Positions 47,445 through 56,814 of a stretch of DNA of 64,000 nt are shown piece by piece. Each line of letters starts with the position of its first letter. Within the stretch, counting starts at the first letter, position 1. The DNA is taken from positions 372,001-436,000 of the forward strand of contig NZ_JACSDK010000009.1 of assembly GCF_014925385.1 (NCBI RefSeq). Direction: 5' to 3'. The notes under the pieces were generated by a model. The model saw nothing but the letters and a program-made list of their open reading frames with translations. It was not told the DNA's origin and searched no databases. A program made the translations under genes and the position numbers. The stretch is from Pelagibius marinus. Its GTDB lineage: Bacteria > Pseudomonadota > Alphaproteobacteria > Kiloniellales > Kiloniellaceae.

Positions 47445-47960
47445 CTAGCCGCGCCGCGTCAGGCGGCCCATCATCAGGGCGTCGACGTAGGCGCCGCGGC
47501 GGAAGCCATAGTCCGGCATCACGCCTTCGCGCCGGAAGCCGAGATCCTCGTAAAGCCGGATCGCGTTTTCGTTGACGGTCCAGACGATGAGGCTGAGGCG
47601 GGTGATCTGCAGCCAGTTGTCGGCCAGATCGATCATGGCCTCCATGAGGCGGCGGCCGACGCCCTTGCCCTGCCAGTCCTGGTGCACGGTGATCATGTTC
47701 ACCTCGCCCGCGTGGTGGTGGCGGGGGTTGTCGGGATAGGTGATGAGCTCGGCGAAGCCGACCACCTCCTTCTTACCATCCCGGCCCTCGGCCTCGGCCA
47801 CCAGCTTGATGACGCCCGGCTGCGCGGAGAGGCGCTCACGCATGTAGTCCGGCGAGGCGTAGGGCAGGCGCTGGGTGCCGTCCAGCACGTGGTCCTGCGA
47901 AAAGATGACATGAACCGCCGCCGCATCTTCCGGCGCGGCGTGCCTGATGGTGATCTCCAT
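47445..47960 (-). CDS. GNAT-family N-acetyltransferase
   Basis: The 171-residue product has the GNAT fold: N-terminal ITIRHAAPEDAAAVHVIF, central VVGFAELITYPDN strands, the acetyl-CoA loop HQDWQGKGVGRRLMEAMIDLA (Q/R-x-x-G-x-G/A form) and the late NENAIRLYEDLGFRREGVMPDY block. Substrate is unknown; the NENAIRLYEKxGF ending resembles amino-acid or small-amine acetyltransferases. The ATG at 47960 has GGAGGGG upstream, which rules out the much longer in-frame extension. It is the third minus-strand gene after add and the APH-fold kinase. Confidence 0.9.
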   Translation of the reverse strand: MEITIRHAAPEDAAAVHVIFSQDHVLDGTQRLPYASPDYMRERLSAQPGVIKLVAEAEGRDGKKEVVGFAELITYPDNPRHHHAGEVNMITVHQDWQGKGVGRRLMEAMIDLADNWLQITRLSLIVWTVNENAIRLYEDLGFRREGVMPDYGFRRGAYVDALMMGRLTRRG

Positions 47961-48136
47961 TGGAGGGCCCCTCCCTGCGACCCGGATGCCGGCAAGCGCA
48001 ATCCGGGAGGCTCGTTCTGCTGCGCGGCGACGCGGGGGTTTTTTGCGGGACGGAGAGGCTGGCGTCAACGCCAAGGGCCGCCCGAAAGTGGCAATCCTCA
48101 CAAAGGCGCCGATGTGGCCGGCGCGGCGAGAGCGAT

Positions 48137-49132
48137 TCAGAAGAGACGGTCGGCAAGATGATCGTCTTCCCAGGCGCGCAGGAAATCCACCTGGCGGGAA
48201 AGCCAAAGCGCGGAAATGGTGTCCAGGCCCCATTCCGCCGCCCGGCCCGCGTATTCGCCCAGCAGCCAGATGTGACGGATCGGCACGAAGAGCAGGGTGG
48301 CGTCGAGATCCTGAGGCGGTAAGGAAAGGACGCTGCGGTAGCCCTGAAGAAAGGGCGGCCAGAGGTGCATCGTGCCAGGCACCAGCGCCTTGTTCCACAG
48401 ATAGACGGCCAGGTCATACGCCAGCCAGCCAGGACCGCCGTCGTCGAAATCGAAGAAGGCCGCTGTCCGGCCAAGGGCACCGTTTTCCGAAATCCTGGCG
48501 TTGTGGCCGTGGCAATCGCCGTGGCAGTTGCCCCAGGTGAGATCGCCACGAATGCCATCCAACTGCTCTGCGAGCCGCGCGGCGAGGTCCGAAATGAACT
48601 CTGTATCAGCCAGCTCCAGATTCGGCTGCGCGAGCAGGGCGGCCAACGGCCGCTCGATCAGGTGTTGCATATCCAGCCGGAGGCGGCTTGGGGGGCCGTC
48701 ATAACTTTCCCCGGCGCGATGGACCTGCCCCAGCGTCCTGCCCTGCGCAAAGGAGTCCGGCGTCTCGCCACGCCGCGCCGCACGCCCCGGCAGATAGCGG
48801 AACAGGACGGTCGGCCGCTCTCCCTCGGCCAGGCGGACGCGGCACCAGGGTTCGCCACCGCGGGTCGCCACGGCCGTTGCGACCGGCACGCCACGGCAGT
48901 CGAGATGGGCGAGAAAGGCCGTTTCATAGTCCAGGTTCGCGTCCGGGCGGCTGCGCCGATTTCCAATCCGCAACATGAAGCGATCACCGCCGGCGGTACG
49001 GAGGTCGTAGACATCGTTGAAGCCGCGGTTGGCCAGGGCACAGGCCGTTACCTCGCCGACGTCATAGAGCCTGCTCACCAGACGGGCGACATCCTCCAGC
49101 CTTGGCATGGAGTAAAGCGGATGCAGATCCAT
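48137..49132 (-). CDS. APH-fold phosphotransferase (aminoglycoside/choline/serine-threonine kinase-like)
   Basis: The 331-residue product has the APH/choline-kinase layout: a small N-lobe with GFNDVYDLRTAGGDRFMLRIGN (nucleotide loop and lysine/arginine position), ETAFLAHL, then the catalytic HGDCHGHNAR (Brenner-type HxDxxxxN) and the metal-binding FFDFDDGGPGWLAYDLAVYLW. The FDDxGxGWxxYDxA form resembles SrkA/homoserine-kinase-like proteins rather than antibiotic-resistance enzymes. Starts at 49132 and 49108 are both possible. It follows adenosine deaminase by 40 bases on the same strand; the substrate is unknown. Confidence 0.85.
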   Translation of the reverse strand: MDLHPLYSMPRLEDVARLVSRLYDVGEVTACALANRGFNDVYDLRTAGGDRFMLRIGNRRSRPDANLDYETAFLAHLDCRGVPVATAVATRGGEPWCRVRLAEGERPTVLFRYLPGRAARRGETPDSFAQGRTLGQVHRAGESYDGPPSRLRLDMQHLIERPLAALLAQPNLELADTEFISDLAARLAEQLDGIRGDLTWGNCHGDCHGHNARISENGALGRTAAFFDFDDGGPGWLAYDLAVYLWNKALVPGTMHLWPPFLQGYRSVLSLPPQDLDATLLFVPIRHIWLLGEYAGRAAEWGLDTISALWLSRQVDFLRAWEDDHLADRLF

Positions 49133-49172
49133 CACGGTTGCCGTGCAACGGGGAGAATACGAGCCCTCGGCG

Positions 49173-50189
49173 TCATTGGCCCTGGACGTAGCTCTCCACC
49201 TCGGCAATGTACTTCGCCTTGGTGGCGTCATCGAGGAAGGAAGCCTCGAAGGAGTTGCGGGCGATCAGAGCCAGCTCTTCCTTGGTGAGCGCCAGGGCCT
49301 GGCGGACGGCGGCGTAGTTGTCGTTCATGTAGCCGCCGAAGTAGGCCGGGTCGTCGGAGTTCACGGTGACGAAGAGGCCGCGGTCCAGCATCATCTTCAG
49401 GGGGTGGGCGGTCATGTCCTCCACCACGCGGAGGCGCAGGTTGGAGAGCGGGCAGACCGTCAGCGGCATCCTGCGCCGGGCCAGTTCCAGCACCAGCTCC
49501 GGGTCCTCCAGCGCGCGGTTGCCGTGGTCGATGCGGGAGACCTGGAGGTCGTTCAGCGCCGACCAGACATAGTCGGGCGGGCCTTCCTCGCCGGCATGGG
49601 CGACGGTCCGGAAACCCTCCGCCCGCGCCCGGTCGAAGACGTCCTTGAACTTGGCCGGCGGGTGGCCGCTCTCCGAGGAATCGAGGCCGACGCCGACGAT
49701 GCGGTCCTTGTAGGGCAGCGCCTGCTCCAGGGTCGCCATGGCCGCCTCGGCGGAAAGGTGGCGCAGGAAGCAGAGGATGATCTTCCAGGTGATGCCCAGT
49801 TCCTTCCCGCCGTCTTTCAGCGCCCGCTCGATGCCGTTGAAGACCGTCTCGAAGGCGAGGCCGCGATCGGTGTGGCCCTGGGGGTCGAAGAAGATTTCCA
49901 CGTGGCGCACGTTGTCCCGGGCAACGCGGCGCAGGTAGGCCAGGGTCAGGTCGTAGAAGTCCTGCTCGGTCTGCAGCACCGACATACCCCGGTAATAGAG
50001 GTCCAGGAAGTCCTGCAGCCGGGTGAAGCTGTAGGCGGCGCGGATCTCCTCGACACCGGCGTAAGGCAGCTCGACGCCGTTGCGCCGGGCCAGGGCGAAC
50101 ATCATCTCAGGCTCCAATGAGCCCTCGATATGCAGGTGCAGCTCGGCTTTCGGCAGGCCGGCGATGAAATCGTTCACGCTGTCACTCAC
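49173..50189 (-). CDS. add: Adenosine deaminase
   Basis: The 338-residue product is a zinc TIM-barrel deaminase converting adenosine (or adenine) to inosine (or hypoxanthine) in purine salvage. Signature motifs are [13 protein letters not shown] (first two zinc histidines), [11 protein letters not shown], the [12 protein letters not shown] histidine and [11 protein letters not shown] with the metal aspartate. The [10 protein letters not shown] form also occurs in bacterial adenine deaminases of this family, so adenine is a real alternative substrate. It heads a minus-strand group with the APH-fold kinase. Confidence 0.92.
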   Translation of the reverse strand: MSDSVNDFIAGLPKAELHLHIEGSLEPEMMFALARRNGVELPYAGVEEIRAAYSFTRLQDFLDLYYRGMSVLQTEQDFYDLTLAYLRRVARDNVRHVEIFFDPQGHTDRGLAFETVFNGIERALKDGGKELGITWKIILCFLRHLSAEAAMATLEQALPYKDRIVGVGLDSSESGHPPAKFKDVFDRARAEGFRTVAHAGEEGPPDYVWSALNDLQVSRIDHGNRALEDPELVLELARRRMPLTVCPLSNLRLRVVEDMTAHPLKMMLDRGLFVTVNSDDPAYFGGYMNDNYAAVRQALALTKEELALIARNSFEASFLDDATKAKYIAEVESYVQGQ

Positions 50190-50365
50190 TGTTGCTTGGA
50201 TCCTCTTTCCTGTGACGCAAAACCCCCGCCGGAGCGCATGCTAGCCGTCATGGCGCGCCGGGGCACCCCCTTTGCCCACTATTTTGCGCCCTAAACTTGT
50301 GCGGCAGCCTGGCGCCGTTGCGGTAACATATCTGTGCTATCGGGCAGCAGAGAAAGGGAGAGGCC

Positions 50366-51463
50366 ATGCCATTCATCCTGAACGACCGCCTGGAGCTGCA
50401 CATGGGGCCGGCCAGCCTGGGCGCCCCCGACGACCTGGAGCAGGTCATCGTCGGCTTCATCGACGCCGCCGAGAAGACCCTGGACGTCGCGGTGCAGGAG
50501 ATCGAGTCCCTCTCCATCGCCACGGCCCTGATCCACGCCAAGCAGCGCGGCGTGAGGGTCCGGCTGGTGCTGGAGCAGGACTACCTGCGCGCGGACAACC
50601 CGCCCGCCGACCCCTTCGCCGTGGGCGGCGAGGACGAGGAGAACCGCAACCTCTTCGCCGCCATGCTGCGCGCCAACATCGACGCGCGCACCGACTACAA
50701 CCCCGACATCTTCCATCAGAAGTTCATCATCCGCGACAGCGGCCGGCCGAGCCGCGCGCTGCTGACCGGGTCCACCAACTTCACGCCAACGGGCGTGGGC
50801 AGCCATGCGAGCAAAAAGAACCTCAATCACATCGTCATCGTGCACGACCAGTGGGTCTGCAACGAGTACGACCAGGAGTTCGCGGAGATCTGGCAAGGCA
50901 CCTTCGGCAAGGTGCGCAACCGCCACGACCCCTCGCCGCGCAACAACCGCGTCGCCGGCATCACCGTGCGCGCCCTCTTCGCCCCGGACCACGCGCCGGA
51001 GATGGAGATCATGAAGCAGATCCTGAAGGCGAAAGATCGGGTCGACTTTGCGATCTTCACCTTCGCCCAGTCTTCCGGCATCGACGACGCGCTGGTGGCC
51101 ATGGCCAAGGGCGGCGTGCGCATCCGCGGCATCTTCGACTCCGGCCAGGGCAACCGCGACTGGGCGGCGACCCGCATGGTGGCCGACGGCGGCGGCGAAG
51201 CCTTCCTCGCCTCGCGCAAGCACGGCCTGGGCAAGCTGCACCACAAGCTGATGGTCATCGACGGCGCGGTGATCATCGCCGGCAGCTTCAACTACACCGA
51301 CCCGGCCAACCGCCTGAACGACGAGAACATTCTGGTCATCGGCGATCTGGAGGACGACGACCCCGAGGCCCAGGCCACCCAGCGCCAGCTCGCCGCCTTC
51401 GCCCTGGCCGAGATCGACCGCATGATCGCCGAGCACGGCGAAAGAGTGCCGCTGACGCCCTAG
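50366..51463 (+). CDS. Phospholipase D-like (HKD) protein
   Basis: The 365-residue product has two HKD half-sites, HQKFIIRD (with SRALLTGSTNFT following) and HHKLMVID (with AVIIAGSFNYTDPAN following), so a full PLD active site can form. No signal peptide is seen; it starts MPFILNDRLELHMGP. Such proteins may be phospholipases, transphosphatidylases or nucleases. The single-chain pair of HxKxxxxD sites with an N/SFNYT ending resembles PLD nucleases (Nuc-like) as much as cardiolipin synthases, and no membrane anchor supports the latter. It stands alone. Confidence 0.85.
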   Translation: MPFILNDRLELHMGPASLGAPDDLEQVIVGFIDAAEKTLDVAVQEIESLSIATALIHAKQRGVRVRLVLEQDYLRADNPPADPFAVGGEDEENRNLFAAMLRANIDARTDYNPDIFHQKFIIRDSGRPSRALLTGSTNFTPTGVGSHASKKNLNHIVIVHDQWVCNEYDQEFAEIWQGTFGKVRNRHDPSPRNNRVAGITVRALFAPDHAPEMEIMKQILKAKDRVDFAIFTFAQSSGIDDALVAMAKGGVRIRGIFDSGQGNRDWAATRMVADGGGEAFLASRKHGLGKLHHKLMVIDGAVIIAGSFNYTDPANRLNDENILVIGDLEDDDPEAQATQRQLAAFALAEIDRMIAEHGERVPLTP

Positions 51464-51477
51464 CGGTGGCGCCCCCT

Positions 51478-51564
51478 TTGAGACGCGCTCTGGCGAGCGC
51501 TCCTCAGGGTGAGGCCCTTCCCATCCTCATGCTGAGGAGGGCCGCAGGCCCGTCTCGAAGCATG
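51478..51564. repeat. Palindromic intergenic repeat element (TTTGAGACG...CGTCTCGAA)
   Basis: An 87-base element between convergent genes has inverted ends TTGAGACG (51478-51485) and CGTCTCGAA (51551-51559). Inside are CCTCATGCTGAGG, GGGCCGCAGGCCC and GCGCTCTGGCGAGCGC stems. This family of sequence, ending in GTCTCGAAGCATG, is scattered through many alphaproteobacterial genomes. It differs from the element at 22556-22640. Confidence 0.8.
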
Positions 51565-51573
51565 TGCGCCCGC

Positions 51574-52416
51574 TCAGTCGATGGCCTTGTGCGGCCCAGC
51601 CCCGCCCTGGGCCTGGGCCAGGCGCTGGCGGAAGGTCCGCTCGTCGGGCACGCCGGCGATCTCCAGCAGCAGCTTCTTGCGCACCGCCGCGGCGAAGGAC
51701 TCCATGTCGTCGGCGGTCACCACGAAGGCGGCGGGCCCGCCGATGATGTCGCGGCGGTAGGCTTCCTCCAGATCATAGAAGACCGGGCGGCCGCTGCAGT
51801 CGCGGCACAGGATGGCCAGGCCGTTGATGACGATGTCGGCGGCGACGGCGGCCTGGCGCGCCGCCTCCAGCGGCACGCCGCCCCAGGAGTTGGCGGAGTC
51901 GCCGGAGAGGTCGATCACCCGGCGGAAGCCGTTGATGCTGTTGCTCTCGATCAGCAGGTGGGCGTAGGTGATGGCCGAGCCGATGGCGTTGCGCCCGAAG
52001 GCGCGGCGCGGCGTCTCCATCAACGCCTCGGCGAAGTTGGCCGCCGCGCCCTGGCCGTCGATGATGGTCCAGGGCACCACGACCTCCTGCGAAGAGGCAT
52101 CGCCCCACTCCACGTAGGTGACGGCGATCTTGCCGTCCGCGCCCAGCGAGATGGCCGAGAGGATGTCGGGATGCATCAGGGCGTCGGCATAGCCCTGGCG
52201 CTGGAAGAAGATCTCCTTGTCGTCGATGGAGCCGGTGGCGTCGGCCAGCAGCACCAGTTCCAGGTCGACGGGCAGGCCGCTGCGGTTCTGCGGCGGAATC
52301 TCGGGCAGCGGCTCGTCGCCGAGCTGCAGCGGGGTCTGGGCGCCGGCCGGCCCCGCCGTCACGGCGGCGCCCAGCAGGACGGTCAACAGGATGAAGGCCG
52401 GAAAGGACTGTCGCAT
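51574..52416 (-). CDS. Secreted DUF1194 (von Willebrand A-like) protein
   Basis: The 280-residue product has a signal peptide (MRQSFPAFILLTVLLGAAVTAGPAGAQT) and a DUF1194 domain: VLLADATGSIDDKEIFFQRQGYADAL near residue 55, with a D-x-T-x-S-like metal-site start, then VIDLSGDSANSWGG and the INGLAILCRDCSG segment, which has the two cysteines. vWA-like fold and MIDAS-type metal binding are suggested by D-A-T-G-S. Function unknown. It follows a palindromic repeat and is divergent from the MFS gene. Confidence 0.82.
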   Translation of the reverse strand: MRQSFPAFILLTVLLGAAVTAGPAGAQTPLQLGDEPLPEIPPQNRSGLPVDLELVLLADATGSIDDKEIFFQRQGYADALMHPDILSAISLGADGKIAVTYVEWGDASSQEVVVPWTIIDGQGAAANFAEALMETPRRAFGRNAIGSAITYAHLLIESNSINGFRRVIDLSGDSANSWGGVPLEAARQAAVAADIVINGLAILCRDCSGRPVFYDLEEAYRRDIIGGPAAFVVTADDMESFAAAVRKKLLLEIAGVPDERTFRQRLAQAQGGAGPHKAID

Positions 52417-52604
52417 CGTCGAGATCCCCCGTTTGACTGCGCAGATAGCACCGCACCAAGAGAGAAAACTAGACCGCAGAGCGGCGCCGCCAAGGGAGCC
52501 CCCACAACTATAGGCCAGGTCAGCGGCCGTGCCATGACCGGAATGGCCTTCTGGGTCGCGAGCTGAGCACTTCTCCCCCCGCCGCTTTGCCCGTAGTAAA
52601 GGGC

Positions 52605-53831
52605 ATGCTGTCGATCTCCTTCCTGCGCGCGCACTGCCGTCTGCTCGGCTTCGGGGTGTTGATGACCTTCTGCTCCAGCATGGGGCAGACCTTCTTCATC
52701 TCCCTGTTTTCCGGTGAGATCCGCGCCGACTTCGCGCTGAGCGACGGCGAGTTCGGCAGCCTCTATTCCCTCGGCACCCTGACCTCGGCGGCGGTGCTGC
52801 TGTGGGCGGGGCGCCTGATCGACCGCCTGCCCCTGCCGGTCTTCGCCGCCGCCGTCCTGGCGCTGCTGGGGGAGACCTGCCTGCTGATGGGCGCGACCTG
52901 GAGCGCCGCCAGCCTGGCCGTCGCGCTCTTCGGCCTGCGCTTTTTCGGTCAGGGCCTTTCCAGCCACAGCGCCATGGTCGCCATGGGCCGCTACTTCGAG
53001 GCCCAGCGCGGGCGCGCCCTCAGCGTCGCCACCCTGGGCCACACCCTGGGCGAGGCGATCCTGCCCGCCCTGGTGGTCGCCGCCCTGGCGCTGGCCGGCT
53101 GGCGCCAGCTGTGGAGCGGCAGCGGCCTGCTGCTGCTGGTCCTGGCGCCCCTGGTTCTGCTGCTGCTCAAGGGACAGCGCGACCGCGACGCGGCCGTCCG
53201 GCGGCAGCAGGAAAGCCGCGCCACGCAAGGCGACCGCGCCCTGGCCTGGGTGCTGCGCGACCCGGGCCTCTGGCTGCGCCTGCCGGCGCTGCTGGCCGGC
53301 CCCTTCATCGGCACCGGACTGATCTTCCACCAAGTCCACCTGGCCGAGAGCAAGGGCTGGCCGCTGAGCCTGCTGGCCGGCTCCTTCACCGCCTATGCCG
53401 CCTGCGCCCTGGGCGGCCTGCTGCTGGCCGGCCCCCTGGTCGACCGCTTCGCTGCGCGCCGCCTGGTGCCGCTGCTGCTGGTGCCCCTGACGCTGGCCTG
53501 CCTGACCCTGGCGCTGAGCGACGCGGCGCCGGCGGCGACGCTCTTCATGGGACTGCTCGGCCTCACCACGGGCAGCGGCTCGGTGATCTTCGGCGCGCTC
53601 TGGGCCGAACTCTACGGCGTCACCCACCTGGGGGCGATCCGCGCCTGCGCCACCTCGGCCATGGTTTTCTCCACCGGCCTGGCCCCCGCCACCCTGGGCT
53701 TCTTCATCGACCGCGGGGCGGGCATGGAGAGCATCGCCCTGGCCTGCGCCCTCTATTGCCTCATCGCCGGCGGCCTGGCGATCTCCGCCGAAGCCGCGGC
53801 CCGCCGAAGGGTCCAGGCCGAGGGCAGCTGA
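52605..53831 (+). CDS. Major facilitator superfamily transporter
   Basis: The 408-residue product is a 12-span MFS transporter: GFGVLMTFCSSMGQTFFISLF as span 1, then GSLYSLGTLTSAAVLLWAGRLIDR with the loop 2-3 GRLIDR motif, and a second half with LLAGPLVDR. Substrate is not deducible. Start is uncertain: ATG at 52605 has no usual Shine-Dalgarno spacing. It precedes the cyanophycin synthetase gene by 96 bases, same strand, and could be cotranscribed. Confidence 0.82.
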   Translation: MLSISFLRAHCRLLGFGVLMTFCSSMGQTFFISLFSGEIRADFALSDGEFGSLYSLGTLTSAAVLLWAGRLIDRLPLPVFAAAVLALLGETCLLMGATWSAASLAVALFGLRFFGQGLSSHSAMVAMGRYFEAQRGRALSVATLGHTLGEAILPALVVAALALAGWRQLWSGSGLLLLVLAPLVLLLLKGQRDRDAAVRRQQESRATQGDRALAWVLRDPGLWLRLPALLAGPFIGTGLIFHQVHLAESKGWPLSLLAGSFTAYAACALGGLLLAGPLVDRFAARRLVPLLLVPLTLACLTLALSDAAPAATLFMGLLGLTTGSGSVIFGALWAELYGVTHLGAIRACATSAMVFSTGLAPATLGFFIDRGAGMESIALACALYCLIAGGLAISAEAAARRRVQAEGS

Positions 53832-53927
53832 CCCGCCGGCGGTGGAAAATGCCGCCCAATTGCCGTTGGTCCGGCGGCGGCCGCCCGCTATGCTCACCCC
53901 ACCCTGGGGAAAGGGCGAATCGCGGAC

Positions 53928-56696
53928 ATGAAAATCACCAAGGCACGCGCCTATGCGGGCCCGAATGAGATCGCGGCGGTCCCGCTGGTCCACCTCCGCG
54001 TGGCGATTGAGGGACCCCGGAACCAGCTCGGGAGCCGGGTTGACGTGACCTGGCCCGATGACAGCATCTCACCGGAGCCCACCAGGGCGCTGCTGAAGCT
54101 GTTGCCCGGCCTGGCCGATCATCCCAGCACGACGGAGGAGCCCGGCGGCTTTGTCGCCGAACTGCGCCGCGCGCCGGGCCTGCCGCTGGGCTATGTTTCC
54201 GGGCGCATCGCCAGCGAACTGCAGCGCCGCGAGGGCGAGGCTCCTAAGCCGGTCGCCCTGCGGCGCCCCCCGGCAAAACAGGAGGACGGCGCGCCGGAAG
54301 ACGGGGCCGAGGTCCAGGACATCTTCTTCCACTACGACGACCCCGAGATCGGCGTGCTGGCCGGCCAGGGCGGCGTCATCATCGCGCTGGGCCTGCTGCC
54401 GCCGGAGATGCGCCCGGCCCACCAGTACCGGCAGCCGATCGACGTCAAGCAGGTGCTCGACAACTATCTCAAGACCGCGCGGAGCATCGCGTTGGACCAG
54501 ACGGCCCTGGCGCTGATCGAGGAGGCAAAGCGGCGCGACATTCCCTGGTTCGTCGTCGAGCGCAACCTGCGCGTCGTGCAGTTCGGCCAGGGCCGCCACC
54601 TGCAACGCATCCGCGAGACGGTCACCGACAAGGTTTCCAATACGGCCGCCCTGTTCCAGCGCGACAAGGCGACGACCAACCGCATCTTCTCCGAAGTGCT
54701 TCTTCCGGTGCCCCGGCAAATCGTCGTGCGCGACAAGGAGAGCGCCGTGCGCGCGGCCCGGACCCTGGGCTATCCCGTCGTGGTGAAGCCGGCGCGCGGC
54801 GGCAAGGGCAAGGGCGTCAGCGTGCAGTTGGAGGGCGACGAGGCCGTCGCGGAGGCCTTCGTCGTCGCCCGTCAGAGTCATCCGGAGGTTATTGTCGAGG
54901 GCTATATCGCCGGCTTCGACCACCGGGTCCTGGTGGTCGGCGGCCGCATCGTCGCCGCGGCCCAGCGCGTTCCCGGCGCCGTGACCGGCGGCGGTCGTCA
55001 TACCATCGCCGAACTGGTGGCCGGGGTGAACAAGGACCCGCGCCGCGGCATCGGCTTCACCAAGCTGATGAACCGCCTCGAACTGGACCGCGAGGCGCTG
55101 CGCATGCTGGAAAAGCGCGGCTATACCGGCGACAGCATCCCGCCGAAGGGCGAGATGGTCCCTCTGCGCGGCACCGCCAACATCTCCACCGGCGGCACGG
55201 CGATCGACGTCACCGACCTTATCCACCCCGACAACCGCGTGATGCTGGAGCGGGCGGCGCGCATCTCCGGGCTGGACGTGGCGGGCGTCGACTTCCTGAC
55301 CCGCGACATCTCGCGCTCCTACCGGGTGGTGGGCGGCGGCATCTGCGAGGTCAACTACTCGCCCGGCCTGCGCCCGCACCTGGTGGCGGCCCAGACCTCC
55401 GGTATTGAGCGCGACGTCGTCGGGCCCATCATCGAGCGGCTGTTCCCCGGCAAGAGCAATGGCCGCATCCCCATCGTTGCGGTCACCGGCACCAACGGCA
55501 AGACCACGACCTCGCGCATGACGGCCCATATCCTGCGCCGGGCCGGCGGCGAAATCGGCGTCGGGACGGTCGGCCTGGTGACCACCTCGGGCGCCGAGAT
55601 CGACGGCCAGACGGTGGCCAGGGGCGACATCGCCGGCGCCAGCGGCGCCCGGGTGCTGCTGCGCGACCCCTCGGTGGAGGCCGCCGTCCTGGAGACCTCG
55701 CGCGGCGGCATCGTGAAAGGCGGCATGGCCTTCGACTGGTGCGACGTGAGCGCGGTGCTGAATATCGCGAACGACCATCTCGGGACCGACGGCATCGACA
55801 GCTTGGACGAGTTGGCGCGGATCAAGGGTCGCGTCGCCGAAGCCGCCCGCAAGCTCGCCGTGCTCAACAGCGATGACCCCCGCTGCCTTGCCTTGGCCGA
55901 GCTCAAGCCGGCGCAGGAGGTCTGCCTGATTTCACTGCTGCCCGCCGGCGCAGTCCTGCTCGATCATGTCGCCAAAGGCGGCCTGGCGATCAGCCTGGAC
56001 GGAAACAACGATGCTCCAGGCATCCTGCTGCACCGCCCCGGCGCAAGCGATCCGGTCATCAAGGTGGGCGGCATTCCCGCCACTTTGGACGGGGCAGCGA
56101 AACACAACGTGCAGAACGCCATGGCGGCGATCGGCCTGGCCTACGGCCTCGGCATCTCTCTTCCGGGCATCGCCGCAGCGCTCGCCAGCTACGACAACAC
56201 CTTCGACAGCAATCCCGGGCGCTTCAACATCTACGAAGGGCACCCTTTCACTGCCGTGCTGGACATGGCCCACAACCCGCATGGTGTTCTGGCCGCCTGC
56301 GAGGCCCTGAAGACCATGGAGGCGCCCGGTCGGCGCATCGGCCTCCTGGCGAACTTCGGCAACCGCCATGCTGAGCACATTGCCGAAACCGCGCAGATAC
56401 TCGCGGGACAGTTCGACACCTTCATCTGCTCCCGCGATAAATGGTACAGCGAAGCCTTCAAGTCGATCCGCGGCTTTCCCTCGGAAGAGATCCCCAAGCG
56501 TATCGCGGCGGCACTGGTAGCGCAGGGGGTCGAGAGCAGCCGGATCATCACCATCGACGATGAAGTCGCGGCCATCGACAAGGCACTCGGCCTTGGCGGC
56601 GAGGGCGACCTGGTGGTGTTTTTCTCAGGCGATTCGGAGAGGTGCTGGCAGCGCATCGTCGACTACCGAAAGGCTGAAAAGGCGGAGTCGGCTTAG
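53928..56696 (+). CDS. cphA: Cyanophycin synthetase-like (CphA) enzyme
   Basis: The 922-residue product has the three-part CphA layout: an N-terminal region (about 1-170), an ATP-grasp ligase (about 225-480, with VVVKPARGGKGKGVSVQ and HRVLVVGGRIVAAAQR) and a Mur-ligase domain with P-loop VTGTNGKTTTS at 519-529, ETSRGGIVKGG, NIANDHLGTDGI and the HNP motif at 782-784. CphA builds cyanophycin, the Asp-Arg nitrogen/carbon store, using ATP. No cyanophycinase is in the window. Alternative: a CphA2-like or unknown amide ligase. It is followed by lemA and DUF2207 genes on the same strand. Confidence 0.87.
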   Translation: MKITKARAYAGPNEIAAVPLVHLRVAIEGPRNQLGSRVDVTWPDDSISPEPTRALLKLLPGLADHPSTTEEPGGFVAELRRAPGLPLGYVSGRIASELQRREGEAPKPVALRRPPAKQEDGAPEDGAEVQDIFFHYDDPEIGVLAGQGGVIIALGLLPPEMRPAHQYRQPIDVKQVLDNYLKTARSIALDQTALALIEEAKRRDIPWFVVERNLRVVQFGQGRHLQRIRETVTDKVSNTAALFQRDKATTNRIFSEVLLPVPRQIVVRDKESAVRAARTLGYPVVVKPARGGKGKGVSVQLEGDEAVAEAFVVARQSHPEVIVEGYIAGFDHRVLVVGGRIVAAAQRVPGAVTGGGRHTIAELVAGVNKDPRRGIGFTKLMNRLELDREALRMLEKRGYTGDSIPPKGEMVPLRGTANISTGGTAIDVTDLIHPDNRVMLERAARISGLDVAGVDFLTRDISRSYRVVGGGICEVNYSPGLRPHLVAAQTSGIERDVVGPIIERLFPGKSNGRIPIVAVTGTNGKTTTSRMTAHILRRAGGEIGVGTVGLVTTSGAEIDGQTVARGDIAGASGARVLLRDPSVEAAVLETSRGGIVKGGMAFDWCDVSAVLNIANDHLGTDGIDSLDELARIKGRVAEAARKLAVLNSDDPRCLALAELKPAQEVCLISLLPAGAVLLDHVAKGGLAISLDGNNDAPGILLHRPGASDPVIKVGGIPATLDGAAKHNVQNAMAAIGLAYGLGISLPGIAAALASYDNTFDSNPGRFNIYEGHPFTAVLDMAHNPHGVLAACEALKTMEAPGRRIGLLANFGNRHAEHIAETAQILAGQFDTFICSRDKWYSEAFKSIRGFPSEEIPKRIAAALVAQGVESSRIITIDDEVAAIDKALGLGGEGDLVVFFSGDSERCWQRIVDYRKAEKAESA

Positions 56697-56814
56697 CCAT
56701 GATTGAACCTTCCCCGCTGCCGCGGCGACCAACGGGAGGCGACGATCGACAAAGGCCGGTCCGCGGGCGCTTGCCCGCACCGCCATGCGTTCATTTCAGG
56801 GGTGGGAGATCCCG

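Noticed and set aside
47445-49132. Antibiotic-resistance pair (acetyltransferase plus aminoglycoside phosphotransferase)
   Set aside because: The GNAT motifs look like a general amine or amino-acid acetyltransferase and the APH-fold protein has SrkA/homoserine-kinase-like features; base composition matches the neighbours and no mobile element is present.
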